Source: Akebia trifoliata
Taxonomy: Eukaryota > Streptophyta > Magnoliopsida > Ranunculales > Lardizabalaceae
DNA length: 64,000 nt
Assembly (NCBI GenBank): GCA_017979445.1
Contig: CM030706.1
Coordinates: 33,125,330-33,189,329, forward strand
Direction: 5' to 3'
Part shown: piece after piece, positions 11,501-25,500 of the stretch
Numbering within the stretch: the stretch's first letter is position 1
Layout of the letters: the number at the start of each line of letters is the position of its first letter
The notes under the pieces: generated by a model
The model's input: the letters and a program-made list of their open reading frames with translations, nothing else
Databases searched by the model: none
Told to the model about the DNA's origin: nothing
Translations under genes and position numbers: made by a program

Positions 11501-14500
11501 TTGAAAATAAATATTCGAGCTCTTCTACAGTCCATAGTTGGAGTTAATTCCAATCCTGAATGGCTGATGTAAGGTAAAGAAGAATAATGTCAGGTCTCTT
11601 TGTGAGAGCTTGACAAGAATTTATATTAACTAAAAAGGTCAAATTACAGAAAAGTCCTTACAAATAAGAATTAAATAAAAGACTATTAGTACTAAGTAAT
11701 TATGATTAAAATAACAACTAACTAAATTATTTTCAATACTTCCCCTCAATCTGGGGAGAATATATCAACTAAACCCAACTTGACAAGGCGAGAATTAGTA
11801 ATGGACGGACCAACAGACTTCGTAAGCATATCGGCAAACTGATATGAAAAATGAACAAAGACTGTTTGAAGGTCACTAGATCGAACTTTCTCTTTGAGAA
11901 AGTGAATATCAACTTTAATATGCTTAGTTCTTTCATGAAGAATGGAGTCAGAAGCAAGCATAATAGCCAACTTGTTATCATAAAACAGAGTAGAAGAACC
12001 AGAAATAGGAAAATCTAATTATGTTAGTAAAGATCGAAGCCAAATTAGTTCACATGTACCAAAGGCCATAGCATGATACTCAGTTTCAGTAAAACAACGA
12101 GATATCACATTATGTTTCTTACTTTTCCACGAGATAAGATTATTACCATAAGAGGTACAAAAATTAGAGGTAGATCTCCTATCTGTAATAGAGCTAGTAT
12201 AATCAGCATCTATAAAACAAGACATGCGGTTGAGTAGTAGAAGAGTAAAAAAGCCTAAGACCAGGACGTCACTTCAAATAGTGAAGAAAGAGATAAACTG
12301 TACCAAGATGAGATGTACGTAGAGTATGTATGAACTGACTGACCATACTGACCGCAAAGGATTAGTCCGGTCTAGTGTTAGTCAGATAATCAGACGGCCT
12401 ACAAGTTTCTGATAAAAAGAGGGGTCTGATATAAGATTGCCAGAATCAGTTTGAAGATGATGATTCTGATCCATAGGAGAGGAAATAGGACGATAACCAA
12501 ACATCCCAGTATCTTGAAGAAGATCCAATGTGTATTTACGCTGAGATAGTGATATACCACGGCGAGAGCGGGCCACTTTTATCCCCAAGAAGTATTTGAG
12601 TGAACTCAAGTCCTTGACCTCAAAAACACGACTCAATAGTGTCTTAACCTTATCAATCCACCATGTATCATCTTCAGTCACAATGATGTCATCCACATAG
12701 ACCAAAACAGTGGTAAAACGACCATCCACTCCTCAACGAACAAAACAAGTATGATCTAAATGACATCTAAAAAATTTCATAAAAACAATAACCTTAGAAA
12801 ACCGTTGAAACCAGGCTCGCGAGTACTGCTTCAGACTATACAAAGATTTAAGAAAGCGGCATACCTTCTCAGAATATTCCCCCTGAAGACAAGACCTTGG
12901 AGGAAGGTCCATATATGACGTAGCAGAAGCGTGTGAATCAATAGATTCGATAGATCGTGTTCAATGGAACACTCAAAATCAATTTGAATCAATAGATTCA
13001 ATTGATAAACAAGCAATAGCTTGAAAGAAAATAACATATAAAGCTAAAAAAAGTAATTAAAAGAGAAAAGATAATTGAATTGATTATTTGATTGATTGAT
13101 TTTCTAATTTTCGGATTTGGAGCTCCTTATACAAATAACTCCATCATAACAACTTGTAATCCTACTAAAATACTAAAAATTAATATTCCTAATCTATCTA
13201 TAACATAATACTAATTTTCTAATCCTATTAGAACTCAAATTGGAGACTTTTAAGTACTTCTAATTATAATCTAAATAATAAAAACGAATTTAAAACAAAT
13301 TAGAAACTAACAAGGAATTGTACTCTTAATATAACTATGAAATAGAAATCTTACTAGAAGTAGAGATATAAATCCTACTAGAAATAGAAATAGAAATCTA
13401 ATAGAATTAGAAAACTACTTAGAGCTGTAGATGTCCTACATCAGGCCCCTTTTCTTTGAAAAAACTTGTCCTCGAGTTGATCTTGAAGGCATTTGTTTTT
13501 TTTTTTTTTTGCCTTTTTCATTCATCCTTCGCTCTAATCCACTTCCAGTGATATCCGTTCTTTAGACTTAGATTAGAGAATATAATTGACCATAGCTTAT
13601 GATCAGGCAAAATCTTCACATAAACATTATTGTTTATCTTCTTCAAGAGATGAAGAGGTTCAATTTTCTTCAACTTGGTTTTCTTGTAAATTCTGACGGG
13701 AAAACGATATTTACTAGGATAAACCATGACCAAGTCTCCTTTTTCATACTTATTGAATCTTCTATCGACACCAATTTTGTACTTGTTAGTAGAGGTTTCA
13801 AGGTTCCTTTTCACTTGTTTCTTCAATGTGTTATGCTCTTTCAGACTCATCATATAATGATGCAATTTTGGGAATCTTGCACCGGATACCCAAATTGATG
13901 TGGTGTTGGATATTTTCCATTGGAGGCAATGAATCCGACAATTTTGAAGGAAGAACACGAGAAAATTCCTCTAGGGGTTGCATCTGATGGGAACTTGAGT
14001 AGGAGGGTCTTAGTTGGAAGATTGCACTACCATCGGAAACACTTTCCTTGCTTCCTTTAAGTCCTCGTTGATGTTGGTAGAAACAAAACATGTTTCATTC
14101 TCCTTGGCTGGTTGGGTAGCCTTGAGTTTTGAATGGGAAGGGTGTAAGATCACTTTGACACCATTGTGCATGAAAGAATAGGTGTTGGCTTTGCCTCGGT
14201 AGGTGACATCATTATCATGAAGCCAAGGCCTTCCTAAGAGGATGTGGCATACTCTCAGTGGGACGATGTCACAAATAATATCATCCTTATATTACCCAAT
14301 GTTAAAAGAAAGATAGCATTGGCTTGTTACATTCTTCTTGCATTCATCGTCCACCCAACCTATAAAATAAGGTGTAGGGTGTTGCGTAGTGGATAGCTTG
14401 AGTGCATTGACCATGTAATTATATTTTCCGAACTTTCATTATCTATAATTAATTTGCACAACTTACCTTGAACCTTACATGTAGTCCAGAAAAGACTGTC

Positions 14501-17500
14501 AAGTTGAAGGATCAATATGTTGCACTGGCAAGAAGTTGCGGATAATACAACTAAGATGTTCACCTTCTTCAAACTTCTCGAATTGGGCTTCCAATTCAGT
14601 TTTAGTGATGAATTCTCCTTCACCAACTATGAATGTGGATCGTAGCAAGAGCTCTGATACCACTTGACGTAGCGGAAGCGTGTGAATCAATAGATTCAAT
14701 AGATCGTGTTCAATGGAACACTCAAAATCAATTTGAATCAATAGATTCAATTGATAAACAAGCAATAGCTTGAAAGAAAATAACATATAAAGCTAAAAAA
14801 AGTAATTAAAAGAGAAAAGATAATTGAATTGATTATTGATTGATTGATTTTTTAATTTTCGGATTTGGAGCTCCTTATATAGATAACTCCATCATAACAA
14901 CTTGTAATCATACTAAAATACTAAAAATTAATATTCCTAACCTATCTATAACATAATACTAATTTTCTAATCCTATTAGAACTCAAATTGGAGACTTCTA
15001 AGTACTTCTAATTATAGTCTAAATAATAAAAACGAATTTAAAACAAATTAGAAACTAACAAGGAATTGTACTCCTAATATAATTATGAAATAGAAATCCT
15101 ACTAGAAGTAGAAATATAAATCCTACTAGAAATAGAAATAGAAATCTAATAGAATTAGAAAACTACTTAGAGCTGTAGATGTTCTACATCAATATAAATA
15201 ACTTCAGTCAAATCACCATTCAGAAAGGCATTCTTCACATCAAGTTGGTGAAGTGGCCAAGAGTTACACGCAGCTAGGGAGATAAGAAGGCGAATAGTGG
15301 AGAGTTTGGCGACAAGAGCAAACGTGGCACCAAAATCTTTCCTCGGGGTCTGTGTAAATCCCTTAGTAATTAGGCGTGCCTTATAACAATCAACAATACC
15401 ATCTGTGACATTTCACATTGAAGACCCATTTACAACCAACGGTCCGCTCTCTAGATGGAAAAGGAATAAGTTCTTAGGTATTATTATTTTGCAAAGCATT
15501 TATTTCAGCAATCATAGCTTTTGTCCACTGAGGGTTTCTCAAAGCCTCTGATACAGACCAAGGAACTCGAATAGAATTAGTGGCGGCAAGGTAGGCCTAA
15601 TAAGAGGAAGAAAAATCCTGATAGGAAATAAACTGGGCAATAGGATGATCAGTAACACACCCCCGCTTACCTTTGCGAAGGGTAATAAGTAAGTGAGAGT
15701 TAGAAATAGAAGGGATAAGAGTAGGTATATGTCTGGAGGTAGAAGAGGTTATACCTGAATCCAATGAGGAGGTTGGCAAGGGTGTAGAGGGGTGAGTACG
15801 ATGAGTGTAGACCTGAAGCGGTGGCGAAGATGGAGGAAAAATTGGAGAAAATAGCACGATAGGAGACGAGTCATGCAAAGTCGATGCAGAATGAAAATAT
15901 GAAACATTTTCAAAGAAAGTAACATCAAGAATGTGGATGGCACGATGAGAAACTGGATCATAACACCGATATCCCTTGGACATAGAGGAGTAATCCAATA
16001 AAACGCATTAAATGACTTTGTCATCTAATTTTGTACGATTGGGTATTTTGTCCTAAACAAAGCACGTGCACCCAAAGACTCGAGGTGTAATAGGGAAGAG
16101 AATGCTATGAGGTTGAAGGACATCAAGAGGCACTTGTCCCTCTAAGGTGCGACTCGGAACATGGTTAAGAAGAAAAGCCACAGTAAGGATTGCCATATTC
16201 CAAAATGCCTTTGGAACATGCATTCCGCGAAGAAGACAACAGACAATGTTCATGAGGTGGCGATTCTTGCGTTCCGCCACCTCGTTTTGTTCAGGAGTAT
16301 AAAAACAAGTTAACTGGTGATGCATACCATTCTCATGAAGATGGGACCGAATCCCATCAAATATATATTCCTTTCCATTATTAGATCTAAGGGATTTAAC
16401 AGTGATATTGTATTGAGTCTGAATCATTTTAAGAAAATTTACAAAAATTTGGAGTACCTTAGAACGTGAACGCATCAGATAAACCCAAGTTTAACAAGAG
16501 TAATCATCTATAAATGTAATATAATATCGATGACCGTTAAAGGTAGTAACAGGGGAAAATCTCCACACATCAGAATGAATTAAATCATATATTGCATTAA
16601 ATCGATGCATGCGAAGAATATAAGAAGTACGTGTCTTTAGAAAGTTCACATACAAAGCACTGAAATTTATGTCCACTACAGGCAGTTTTTAAAGTAGGAA
16701 ATAAAAAACGTAAGTGTTGAAAATTAGCATGTCTTAAGCAAGCATGCCATAAATCTAGAGTCTGAGATGAAAAAATGTGGCTACCAGATGATGGAAGCAC
16801 AAAAGCTGGAGCAGCAGTAGGGTGAGATCCAAACAAGTATAGCCCATCCCTCTCATACCCTTTGCCAAAAATCCTCTTCGAAGTCAGGTCTTGAAAAATA
16901 CAGTGATTAGGAAAAAAGGTAACTAAGTAATTATGAGATTTAGTAATACTACTGACAGACAAAAGATTAAGAGATAGGTGAGGGATATGAAGCACAGAAT
17001 CTAGAGAAATCCCTGAAGATAAAGAGATGATACCCTTGCTTTGGATAGGTGTAAGAGATCTGTAAGCAAGGCGAACCTCCCTATGGGTGGTGGAAAACAT
17101 AGAAGAAGTAAAGTGGCTAGACTCACCAGTCATGTGATCAGAGGCATCAGAATCAATAACTCATGTCAGAGGAGTAGAGCTAGACTGAGTGACATTGAAT
17201 GCAGAGGATGTACCTGGAGGTGTAATACCTGAGGTCGTAGTCGAAGAGGTTTGAGTGTGAGTTTGAATCTAATCCCGGACAATATTGGCAATTTGAGTTT
17301 GTAGTTGTTGGAAGTCAATCGTGCCAAGTGAAGGAGGATCAGTGAGAGGAATAGACGAGGACTCCACTGTGGCAGCACGAGGAGCAGTCTGTCCCAAAGA
17401 TGAAATGGAGGAAGATCGTGGTATCATATAAGAATAGAGCTGAAAGCAACGAGCCTTCTCATGACCAGTCTTTCCACAATGACTGTAAGTAAAATTATTC

Positions 17501-20500
17501 CCTTTACCACAACCACGGCTACGATTCCCTGATCCAAGGGCACGGGAGTCGGAGGAACTCGAGTTGGCAGCTAAAGCCATCTGATCTGTAGCTGGAGCAG
17601 AAAGAATGTCAGGGACCTGAGTCTAAGGAGGAGCAATACGGCGACGACGTTCATCACTGTCAATGGTTGCAAATATCTCAAATATAGAAGGTAAAGGAGT
17701 GGTGTTGAGGATATGTGTTCGAAGTACCTTAAACTCTGGATGTAGTCCCATAAGAAATTGGTAAGTTTGACATCGAAAATCCGTTTAACAACATAATCGA
17801 CTGTATCTGAAGACAATTCAGCCATAAACTCAGTGAGAAAGTTCTTTCCAACGTGACTGAAGGTATCCAAAGTAATTGACTACACTTTAAGTCCCTTGGG
17901 TAGCCTGGGCAATGTCTCGATAAAGTTCATTAATCCTCGAGTCATTCCTGGAATGTGCGTATGTTTGAGTAAGCTCTGACCATAAAGATGGAATTGTCTC
18001 ATGGTACATGAACGTGGTATAGATGCGTTGTTCCATGGAGTTAAACAACCACCCAAGGACAGTGCAGTTGTCAATCTACCATGATTCAAATTTAGGATCA
18101 GTTAGAGGTGGTTTAGTAACAGTCTCGAAGAGCCATCCAGATTTTTCTCTATTCCCTAGATAGAGACGCAGAGATCGGGACAATGACTGAAAGTTCTGAC
18201 CATCGAGAAGAGCAGTGGTAATACGTTGATCTGAGTTAGACCCAAGGACTGTAGCGGAAGTTGTAATTCCTTGTTTCGAAGACATTGCTTTTGTTTGAAG
18301 GGATACCTGAAGAAGAAATTGTTTAATTTTTTTTTAGGGCACCCTTGGTGCAATCGCAAAGTTGTTACAATACAAAGACAATAGTTTTACTGTTGTTGGT
18401 AACCTACACAATAAATAGAAGCAGCCCAAATAGTAGGGCAATGTCCAAACTGCTATCGAACTCTGTTAACAACCTGCTGTTATAATCGCAAGACTCAAAG
18501 AATGGTCCTACTTGTGTTGTACTCCTTCACAAGGTCCAACAGACCTATCGTAGGATCAAAATGAGACAGCTACTGCTGTTGCCTGGTTCCAGTGATGTCG
18601 CAGGGCTCACAAGCAGATACTGATGTCGCAGGGTCAATCAAAGGCTCAAGCGTTATTGCAGGACCAAAATGAGGTAGCCACTCCTGTCGTCTGGTTGCAG
18701 TGATGTCGCAGGGTTCCTTCACAAGTAGATACTACTATTGATGGGTGCAAACAAACGGTACAGTGCTGTCACAAGGTCAATCAGAAGCTCTAGTTTGTTG
18801 CAGGGTTCAATAATAGGGGCTGCAGCACCAAAAACAGCCACTATTGTGGCTCAAGTGCTATCTTACACCAAAAAAAGAGCAACTGCTGTTACGTAGAGAC
18901 AAACCTTAGCATAGGGTAGAAGTAGAAGTAGAAGCACATCGCATTATTGCAGCATGTGATAAAACGAAAAAAGAAAATTGAAAGACCCCCCCCAAAGATT
19001 GAATGAGATTGACTTTAAGTTAGGGTTTAGTGAGTAAAGAGAATAAGTAGAGGGAGGAAAAAATTCATTAGCTTGATACTAAGAAGAATTTGAGAAGAAT
19101 AATGTCTAGTCTCTTTGTGAGAGTTTGACAGGAATTTATATTAATTAAAAAAGTCAAATTATAGAAAAGCCCTTACAAATAAGAATTAAATAAAAGACTA
19201 TCACTACTAAGTAATTATGACTAAAATAACAACTAACTAAATTATTTCCAATAGGTAGAACACACAAACCTGGAGTTTATATTAAAAATTTGGTTCTAGG
19301 GTGAAATCCTAAGAACTAAGAGTAATGAAGAATCTCTATGTCGAGTAAAACAGACTAAAAACTTCAACCTAGGTTTGAGATGGATGGAAATCAATTGCAA
19401 GCACTAAAATTAAGAACCAATATCGGGCTCTTATGCTCAAAAAAACAAAGAAAGGGAAGAAAAGTCTCTTCTTTTATTAATCAATCTTCAAAAAAACTTA
19501 CTTTACTGAATTTGTTTATTGGAGCCCTTGATATAGGTAACTCCTTCATAACAACTTAGAAACCTTTTAAAACATTAAAAAGTAACTTCTTAATCTATCT
19601 ATAACATATTACTAACCTTCTAATCCTATTAGAACTCAATTTGGACAACTAAAAGAACTTCTAATTGTAACCTAAAGAATAAAAACGAATTTTAAACATA
19701 AAATAAATTAGAAACTAACTAGGAAAAGAAACTTTCTAAAATTGAAATAGAATCTAACTAGGACTACTTAAGCAACTTAGAAAATGGAAACTTAATAAAA
19801 GAAAGAGTCCTAAGAGAAGTTGGACAATGTCTTGTGGGCTGGTCAAAGATTGGATTGAGTTGACTCGGTCAAACAAATTTGACTCGGTCAATGTTGTGGA
19901 TTTCTTTCTTCGATGCTTCTTAACTAGATCATAAGCATTGAGATCAGTGTCGACAAACTTATTTGCATGAAAGATCACTAAGCTGGCTTGGAAAATGATG
20001 GCTCTATGTGTTAGGTTATTAATGAACTCTAAATCTTTCTTTAACATGATTTGTTCATCAGGTATAGCGTGGTTTGGTGCTCAGATATCTGTTCGGTTCA
20101 ACAATAAATAGAGTATGCAAAGAAGAAGACGACGAAAGGGAAGATTGAGAAATGTTAGCATTGGGAAATGTCATTTATATCTTCTTGCACCCCTTCTCAA
20201 TTAAATTAAAAAATATAGTTGAGGAATATTATTTAGATCCTCTTGTATCCCCTTTAAACTTTTGTCAAATAAAGTAAGAGGGGTTTAGGGTCACAATAAG
20301 AAGTTATGCACATTCTTATTGAAAGTCGTCCCCATATGTTCATATACTACGATATATTGTTGAAGCTGCTTACACCTTCCAAAATTTTGGAAGAACACAA
20401 GAGCATGGAAGAGCGCATGAAGTATCATGGGCCGACAAACATGTCAAGATCCACAAGAACACTGGAGCATGGAAGAGCGCATAAAGTACCATGGGCCAAC

Positions 20501-22490
20501 AAACATGTCAAGATCCACAATACATGAGGTTACAATTCCATCACTTGTGGTGATATTCATTTAGCGTTATGCGATTCCGATATGATTCAACATTTGAGTA
20601 GGTTGTGAACCAAATTACGATCTTCTCATGGGATTACTGTATTAGGAAATTCCAACAAGTATTAAGTTTCATATTTGAGTTTAGGTTTCCGTCATAAGTG
20701 CTTTTTGCATTGCATTGCTGGTCCCAAGATCTCTGGGATGAGGATTCATTTCATTTAAGAATTGAATGGATGAACAAGATTTGTTCAAGTCCAGCTTGCC
20801 CGTCAAAAGAGAATGATTTTTTCAGCTGACCCTAGATATTTGGGTTAAGCCTTTGCTTGTGATGATTATTTGAGTTTTAATTTTGGAAGTTGAGTCCTTC
20901 ATTTGTCAGTTTCCTAACATCAGTTGTATTGTTAGTTTAGTTACTTTTTGTAGAGTCCATATTAGGTTTAGAAGGTTTAAATCTATTCTTTAAAAAATAG
21001 CATGGCATTCTAGTTGTAGATGCTCACCTTTTTTTCTTATTTCATTTTGTTGGCTTGTTTGATGATCCTTTATCAATACTGAAATATAACCGCAGTATTG
21101 GCTTTCTAATTACATTTGGCAGCTTGTGAAGAACACCTTTTTAAAGAGTGAGCAAACCTTCTCAAGAAAAGCTGTTGAGATGGTATTGGCGTTGATATTG
21201 GAGAGGACAATGACTAAAAGGAAAATTATAAATTCCTATTTGAGTAAGGTAAGTGATGTTTTTTCTCTCTTTCTTGATAAGTATCAATAATATGCTGTAT
21301 TAAAATATGAATGACACAAGCATAGGGAAAAACCGTTTCCCAGGAAAAGTAATTAGACATTGTAAGATGCCTATCCAATAGTACCACAACTATTGGCTAA
21401 ATCTTCGATAGGACATACTCTCGCTAATAATCTTCCTTCTTGGTATATTTTAATTCTTTCAAATTAGACGACCATTCTATCAAATGAAATCTGATAATCT
21501 TACAAACATTTGTTAACATCTACTTATAAAAATATAAAAATAAAAACCTTTGTTAACATCTGACTAGGTCATCAAAGATCAATTTGTTGTACCCTTTGAA
21601 AACATCCCTACAAAGAGCATGAGGAGAATGTACCAAAGGATTTGCCCTAATGCCGAACAGCTTGTTTGACCTAAAAGAGAGAATATTTTCAATATCTCTA
21701 GGAAATATACATTAATGTTGAACAATGATTTAAAAAAGCTCCACATCTCTATAACAAACTTACAGTGAACAAAGCTCCACACATTCAAAACATCCATTCC
21801 AACATAAGTTATTTTTTTTCTCTAGACTTTTTAGATTGGCAACGCAAGCTATGTTCTTTGCATTCTATAAGTGCATTCAATGCTCTTCTTTGTTTTACAT
21901 TTTGCTTTCTATTTTTTTATCCCTCAATGGAATGAATATTTAATCAATGAGTCGTGTGTCTTTACCTTCATTTTTTTCTAACTGGTTTGAAGATCAGTTA
22001 GTTAACAGGCTCACTTAGGCACTGAATAGGAAACATTGCAAGACATTCTAAGCCAGCTGACCATGGTTGATATTTATGCACCTGTCTTAGGTTTAGGGGG
22101 GAGTATCATAATATAAGTTTTCTATTTAAATATATAAGTTGGTGAGGGTAACATAGTTATTTTCTCTTTTTTCCCCATACATACACCTTCACTTAAGTTG
22201 ATTGGGGTTAATTTTAGTAATGCTTCTGTTTTCTACTCTTAATTGGAGTGAAGTGGAGAGGGAAATGATTGACAGCTCTCTTCTCTTTCCCAGAATCTCT
22301 CTTTCTCTTCTTTTTCATTGGGAGTTTGCCTAACGAGAAATTGGAAATCCATGGCCTTAACTGATAGAGAGAGGATTCTGTGGAAGCTTGTTCCCTTTGC
22401 TGTTTGCTGGGGCTTATGTAAGGAAAGGACCGGGAGAATCTTCTATGGGAAGGAGTAGTCCTTGTAGGAAGTTATCTTTTGTATTTTGGG

Positions 22491-22533
<43 letters not shown>

Positions 22534-25500
22534 TGGACTAGACAATTTTTTGACTTTAGAGGAATCTTTTTTGAGGATCTTCCCTTTAGATGAGCTTTGG
22601 TTTGTAAAGAGAGAAGGTAACTTTTGTTTTGTCCTTTTGAGGATATCTCAGCCTCTTGTCAATAAATTTGATTTTATTTATAAAAAAAAATAAAAAATTG
22701 CCTTGATACTGTATCAGTTATGTCTTTTTTGTTGAATGGATTTTTATTGAAAATGTCTTAGTTTATAGAAATTTAAAAATCTTGGAACTTTCAAATGGGC
22801 ATATTATTCAATTTGATCCAAACATAGTATGGTTTTACCTTTTCAATTTTCTTGACCAAGTTCTTTCCTGAACTAGTACTAAATTTAGGGGGTAGGCTGA
22901 CACCATTTATGGGGATGTCTAACAGGAAATATTGTGATACAGATTTATTGGGGACATGGTATCTATGGAATTGAGTCAGCATCCGAATTCTATTTTGGCA
23001 AGCATCCTTCACTTCTTAGTTTGGGAGAATGTGCAATGCTTGCTGGGATCATACCTGCTCCCGAGCTTCGGTCACCATTTAGGGACCCAAGCAGGTCTGT
23101 ATGATTTACTGAAAGAATTTTATTTTGGAGCTTTCTATGGTTTCTGCAAACGGGTTTCCTCCTAAAAAATCTTACTTTTGACTTTCTTAAAGAGGGAAGA
23201 CCTCCCAAGCAAGAGCATTGAGGAGAATGGTGGATGCTGGGCTTCTTGATAGCGAGACAGCAGTTTTGATTGTGAATCAGCCTCTTCGTTTACGTGTTGA
23301 TGGTCCAGAACACCCAAATAGACTGTTATACTCTTCGTATTTCTCGGTGGAGGTATACTAAAGTCCTTTCTTCTTGATGTTTGACATTTGCAAATGTCAT
23401 TGTTAGTGCTTGAAAAGTATTTTGGAGTTCATTATCTTGCATGGCTTAATATTAATATATCTAGCCTTTTCCTTTTTTCTGGGTTTAATTACCTTTTTTG
23501 TATGGCTATAAGTGTCTGTTTGAGTACAGTGAGATGAATCTTCAGGGTAAGCCATCTAAACTGGATTTTTATTTGTGTGCTTGTGGCACTCTCCTCTCCC
23601 CAGAAGTACATTATAAGCATACTTATGAGTTTGATGACATCTACAATCTGATGGTAGTGGGCACACCCCTAACCAAAAGCAATAGTGAACATAGAGATAA
23701 GTTGGAGACTCCTTAACCGTGGATGATCACTAATGCAACGAATAGCTTTAGAACTGTGGAGAGGTTTTTGGGCTTTCCACTCCTCGAGATGTGTATCATT
23801 CTTTGATGTTTGAGCTCAGTCTTTTCTTTCAAGTGGACGAACTTCAACTTTCTTCCGCTCCCCTGATGCCTCCTTGGTTGGTAGAGAACACTAAGATGGG
23901 AAAGGTGGTCGACCTTGGTCCTTAACCTTTTCAGTTAATGGTGGCCGTTTGACTTCCTCAACCTAGGACCTCTGCCTACTGCTCCAGACATGCTCGAAAG
24001 CCTTTTGGTCTTCCACATCTCGGGTTGCGAATTGCTGTCTATTTCGGTTGATGACCCAAGGTGTCTCTTCTCTCATGTTTTGGCGTTATGACCAACCTCT
24101 CTGGCTAAAGGCTTCGACTTTCACTCTTGGTCTTTGACTTTTCTCTCAAGTTGTGTCTTGATTCACTTCTAGCTTGCTGTTGGAGTTACTAGGACTCTCC
24201 TTCTGCTGGACGACTCGGTTCTCTTTCTTTGCTGGTGTTAGGTCAGACGTCTCCCTATATTAGAAGACTCGGCTTTGACCTATGTTCTTCTGCCTCCTCC
24301 TTTGGCTTGTTGATCCCTTTTCATTTCTTGCTGACTTGATTGTTCCCTTTTTTTGGTCGGCCTACTAACCTGGTTGAATCATTCTAATATCAGGCTTTAT
24401 TTCTTCTTCAAGATGGCGGTTTGGGATCTCCCTGCTCTTTTATGGCTTCTTGAATGATAGATGGCAAGAAGGTTGAAGGATGGGGCCCTGGTGTGGTGCC
24501 TGCCAATGTTCTTCCAACGATTTTGTTAGTACACAGATAAAAAATGATGAATGGGGAATAAGGTGTTGCAGAATGGTCTCTCTCACATCAAGCCTTTCTC
24601 TTCCTTTTTGTTTCTGCCAATTAGTTTTTTTTCACCCATCGACCTCCTCCTTTGCTGATGTTTTTTTTCGTTTTTATAGATGAGTCCTTTTGGACAGATG
24701 TCACCACACAACTGACTTAGATAATCTACTTGTTGGGAATGCACTTGAGTGCTTTGGGAGATGAACTTATCACTTGTCAAAGATTTTTTGCTTGATATGT
24801 AAGTGTTGCAGGTTACTTAAATGTGAGAAAATATCTCTTAACACATGGTGCCCCATCTGTATGATTTAGATCTTTTTTGTACTTATCTTGGATGTGCTCG
24901 GTGTTTCATGTTAACTTGGGATTGTTTCCCGTGCTGTGGGTCTAGTTGAGTGTGAGTTTGTATCTTGAGATCGGTTATGTGTTTATGAATGAAATGATTT
25001 ACTTTTAAGAAGGAACTCTTAATTCTCTCTGGTTTTGTTTTGAACTGACTCAGTTGGTTCCTTTTAGCTCGACTATAGCTTGTTGTTCTATTCTTATCTA
25101 CTTAAAAGCTCTTTCTTGCTTTGCTATCTGGATGGTCTCTATTAGAACCGTGCTCTGTACTCCTATGTGTTTTTGCTTTTTTAAGAATCGATCTGAAATT
25201 TGAAGTGGGCCCCTCTTATTTTTACTATGACATGTGTCTCTATTGTGTGGTGTGACAAATATCGACTTCACAAGAACCATGGATTTACACCCAACAGAGA
25301 ACGATTACTCCATTAGACTCTCCAACGGGTGCTAAAACCTAGCTCACTACAATTCCTCAAGTAATGGTCAGGAAGACGTATATCCCCCATCTTACTAAGG
25401 GTTTAAATGATAAACCCTAAAACTCTAGGGCAATCCTTTGTAGTAGATTGTCGACAGTCTTCCCAATCATCTAATCTCTTAAGACTCAACAAAGTATCCC

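Larger units (their letters stand above)
12916..15191 (-). mobile_element. Small Ty3/gypsy-derived LTR element nested in copia RT
   Basis: A 2276-bp element flanked on both sides by ATATA, a perfect 5-bp target duplication. LTRs 12916-13443 and 14665-15191 are about 97% identical (roughly 16 differences in 528). On the minus strand the PBS TGGTATCAGAGC lies just inside the right LTR (14651-14664), and a purine tract AAAGAAAAGGGGCC precedes the left LTR. The 1.2-kb interior keeps only an aspartic-protease-like part and an integrase C-terminal part, so RT, RNase H and the integrase core are deleted. Removing it restores continuity of the copia RT around GDLTEV and YMDLPP. Confidence 0.93.
11746..18285 (-). 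pseudogene. Broken copia gag-pol (minus strand)
   Basis: Read from right to left, gag starts at ATG 18285 (GQNFQSLSRSLRLYLGNREK is typical of copia gag). The CCHC knuckle at about 17450-17500 has lost its first Cys (YSHCGKTGHEKARC). The protease remnant DSDASDHMTG is at about 17125-17160. Pre-integrase and integrase lie at 16053-17133, with FIDDYSC at 16491-16515, integrase C-terminus at 15597-15998, and RT at 12382-12900 plus 15192-15600. RNase H with ETEYHAMAFGTCELIWL is at 12019-12225, and the C-terminus with FADMLTKS at 11746-11970. Several stops and frameshifts plus the nested insertion in RT make it non-functional. Confidence 0.88.
11578..19253 (-). mobile_element. Ty1/copia LTR retrotransposon on the minus strand, interrupted by a nested element
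   Basis: Two 161-bp LTRs (3' LTR 11578-11738, 5' LTR 19093-19253 as read on -) are about 92% identical by eye. Flanks GGTAA (left) and GGTAG (right) suggest a 5-bp target duplication with one change. A degenerate PBS (TAGTATCAAGC on -) lies next to the 5' LTR, and a purine tract GATTGAGGGGAAG lies before the 3' LTR. Domain order on the minus strand is copia-like. A leader of about 700 bp (18370-19080) contains repeated GATGTCGCAGGG phrases. Without the 2.3-kb nested insertion it is about 5.4 kb. Confidence 0.92.

Noticed and set aside
18337..18375. tRNA-like start (GGTGCAAT, AAAGTTGTT) in the copia leader
   Set aside because: No matching B box at the right distance; better explained as part of the retrotransposon leader.
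20401..20528. CRISPR-like direct repeats
   Set aside because: Only two adjacent 64-bp units without spacers; simple tandem duplication in a plant intron.
22388..22693. 101-codon ORF in GT51 intron 2
   Set aside because: Part of a LINE 3' remnant interrupted by a (TA)n tract.
1083..23352. Bacterial contamination or very recent horizontal transfer as the source of the GT51 exons
   Set aside because: The domain is split by plant GT-AG introns in consistent phase and embedded in plant retrotransposons, which argues for a long-standing nuclear gene.
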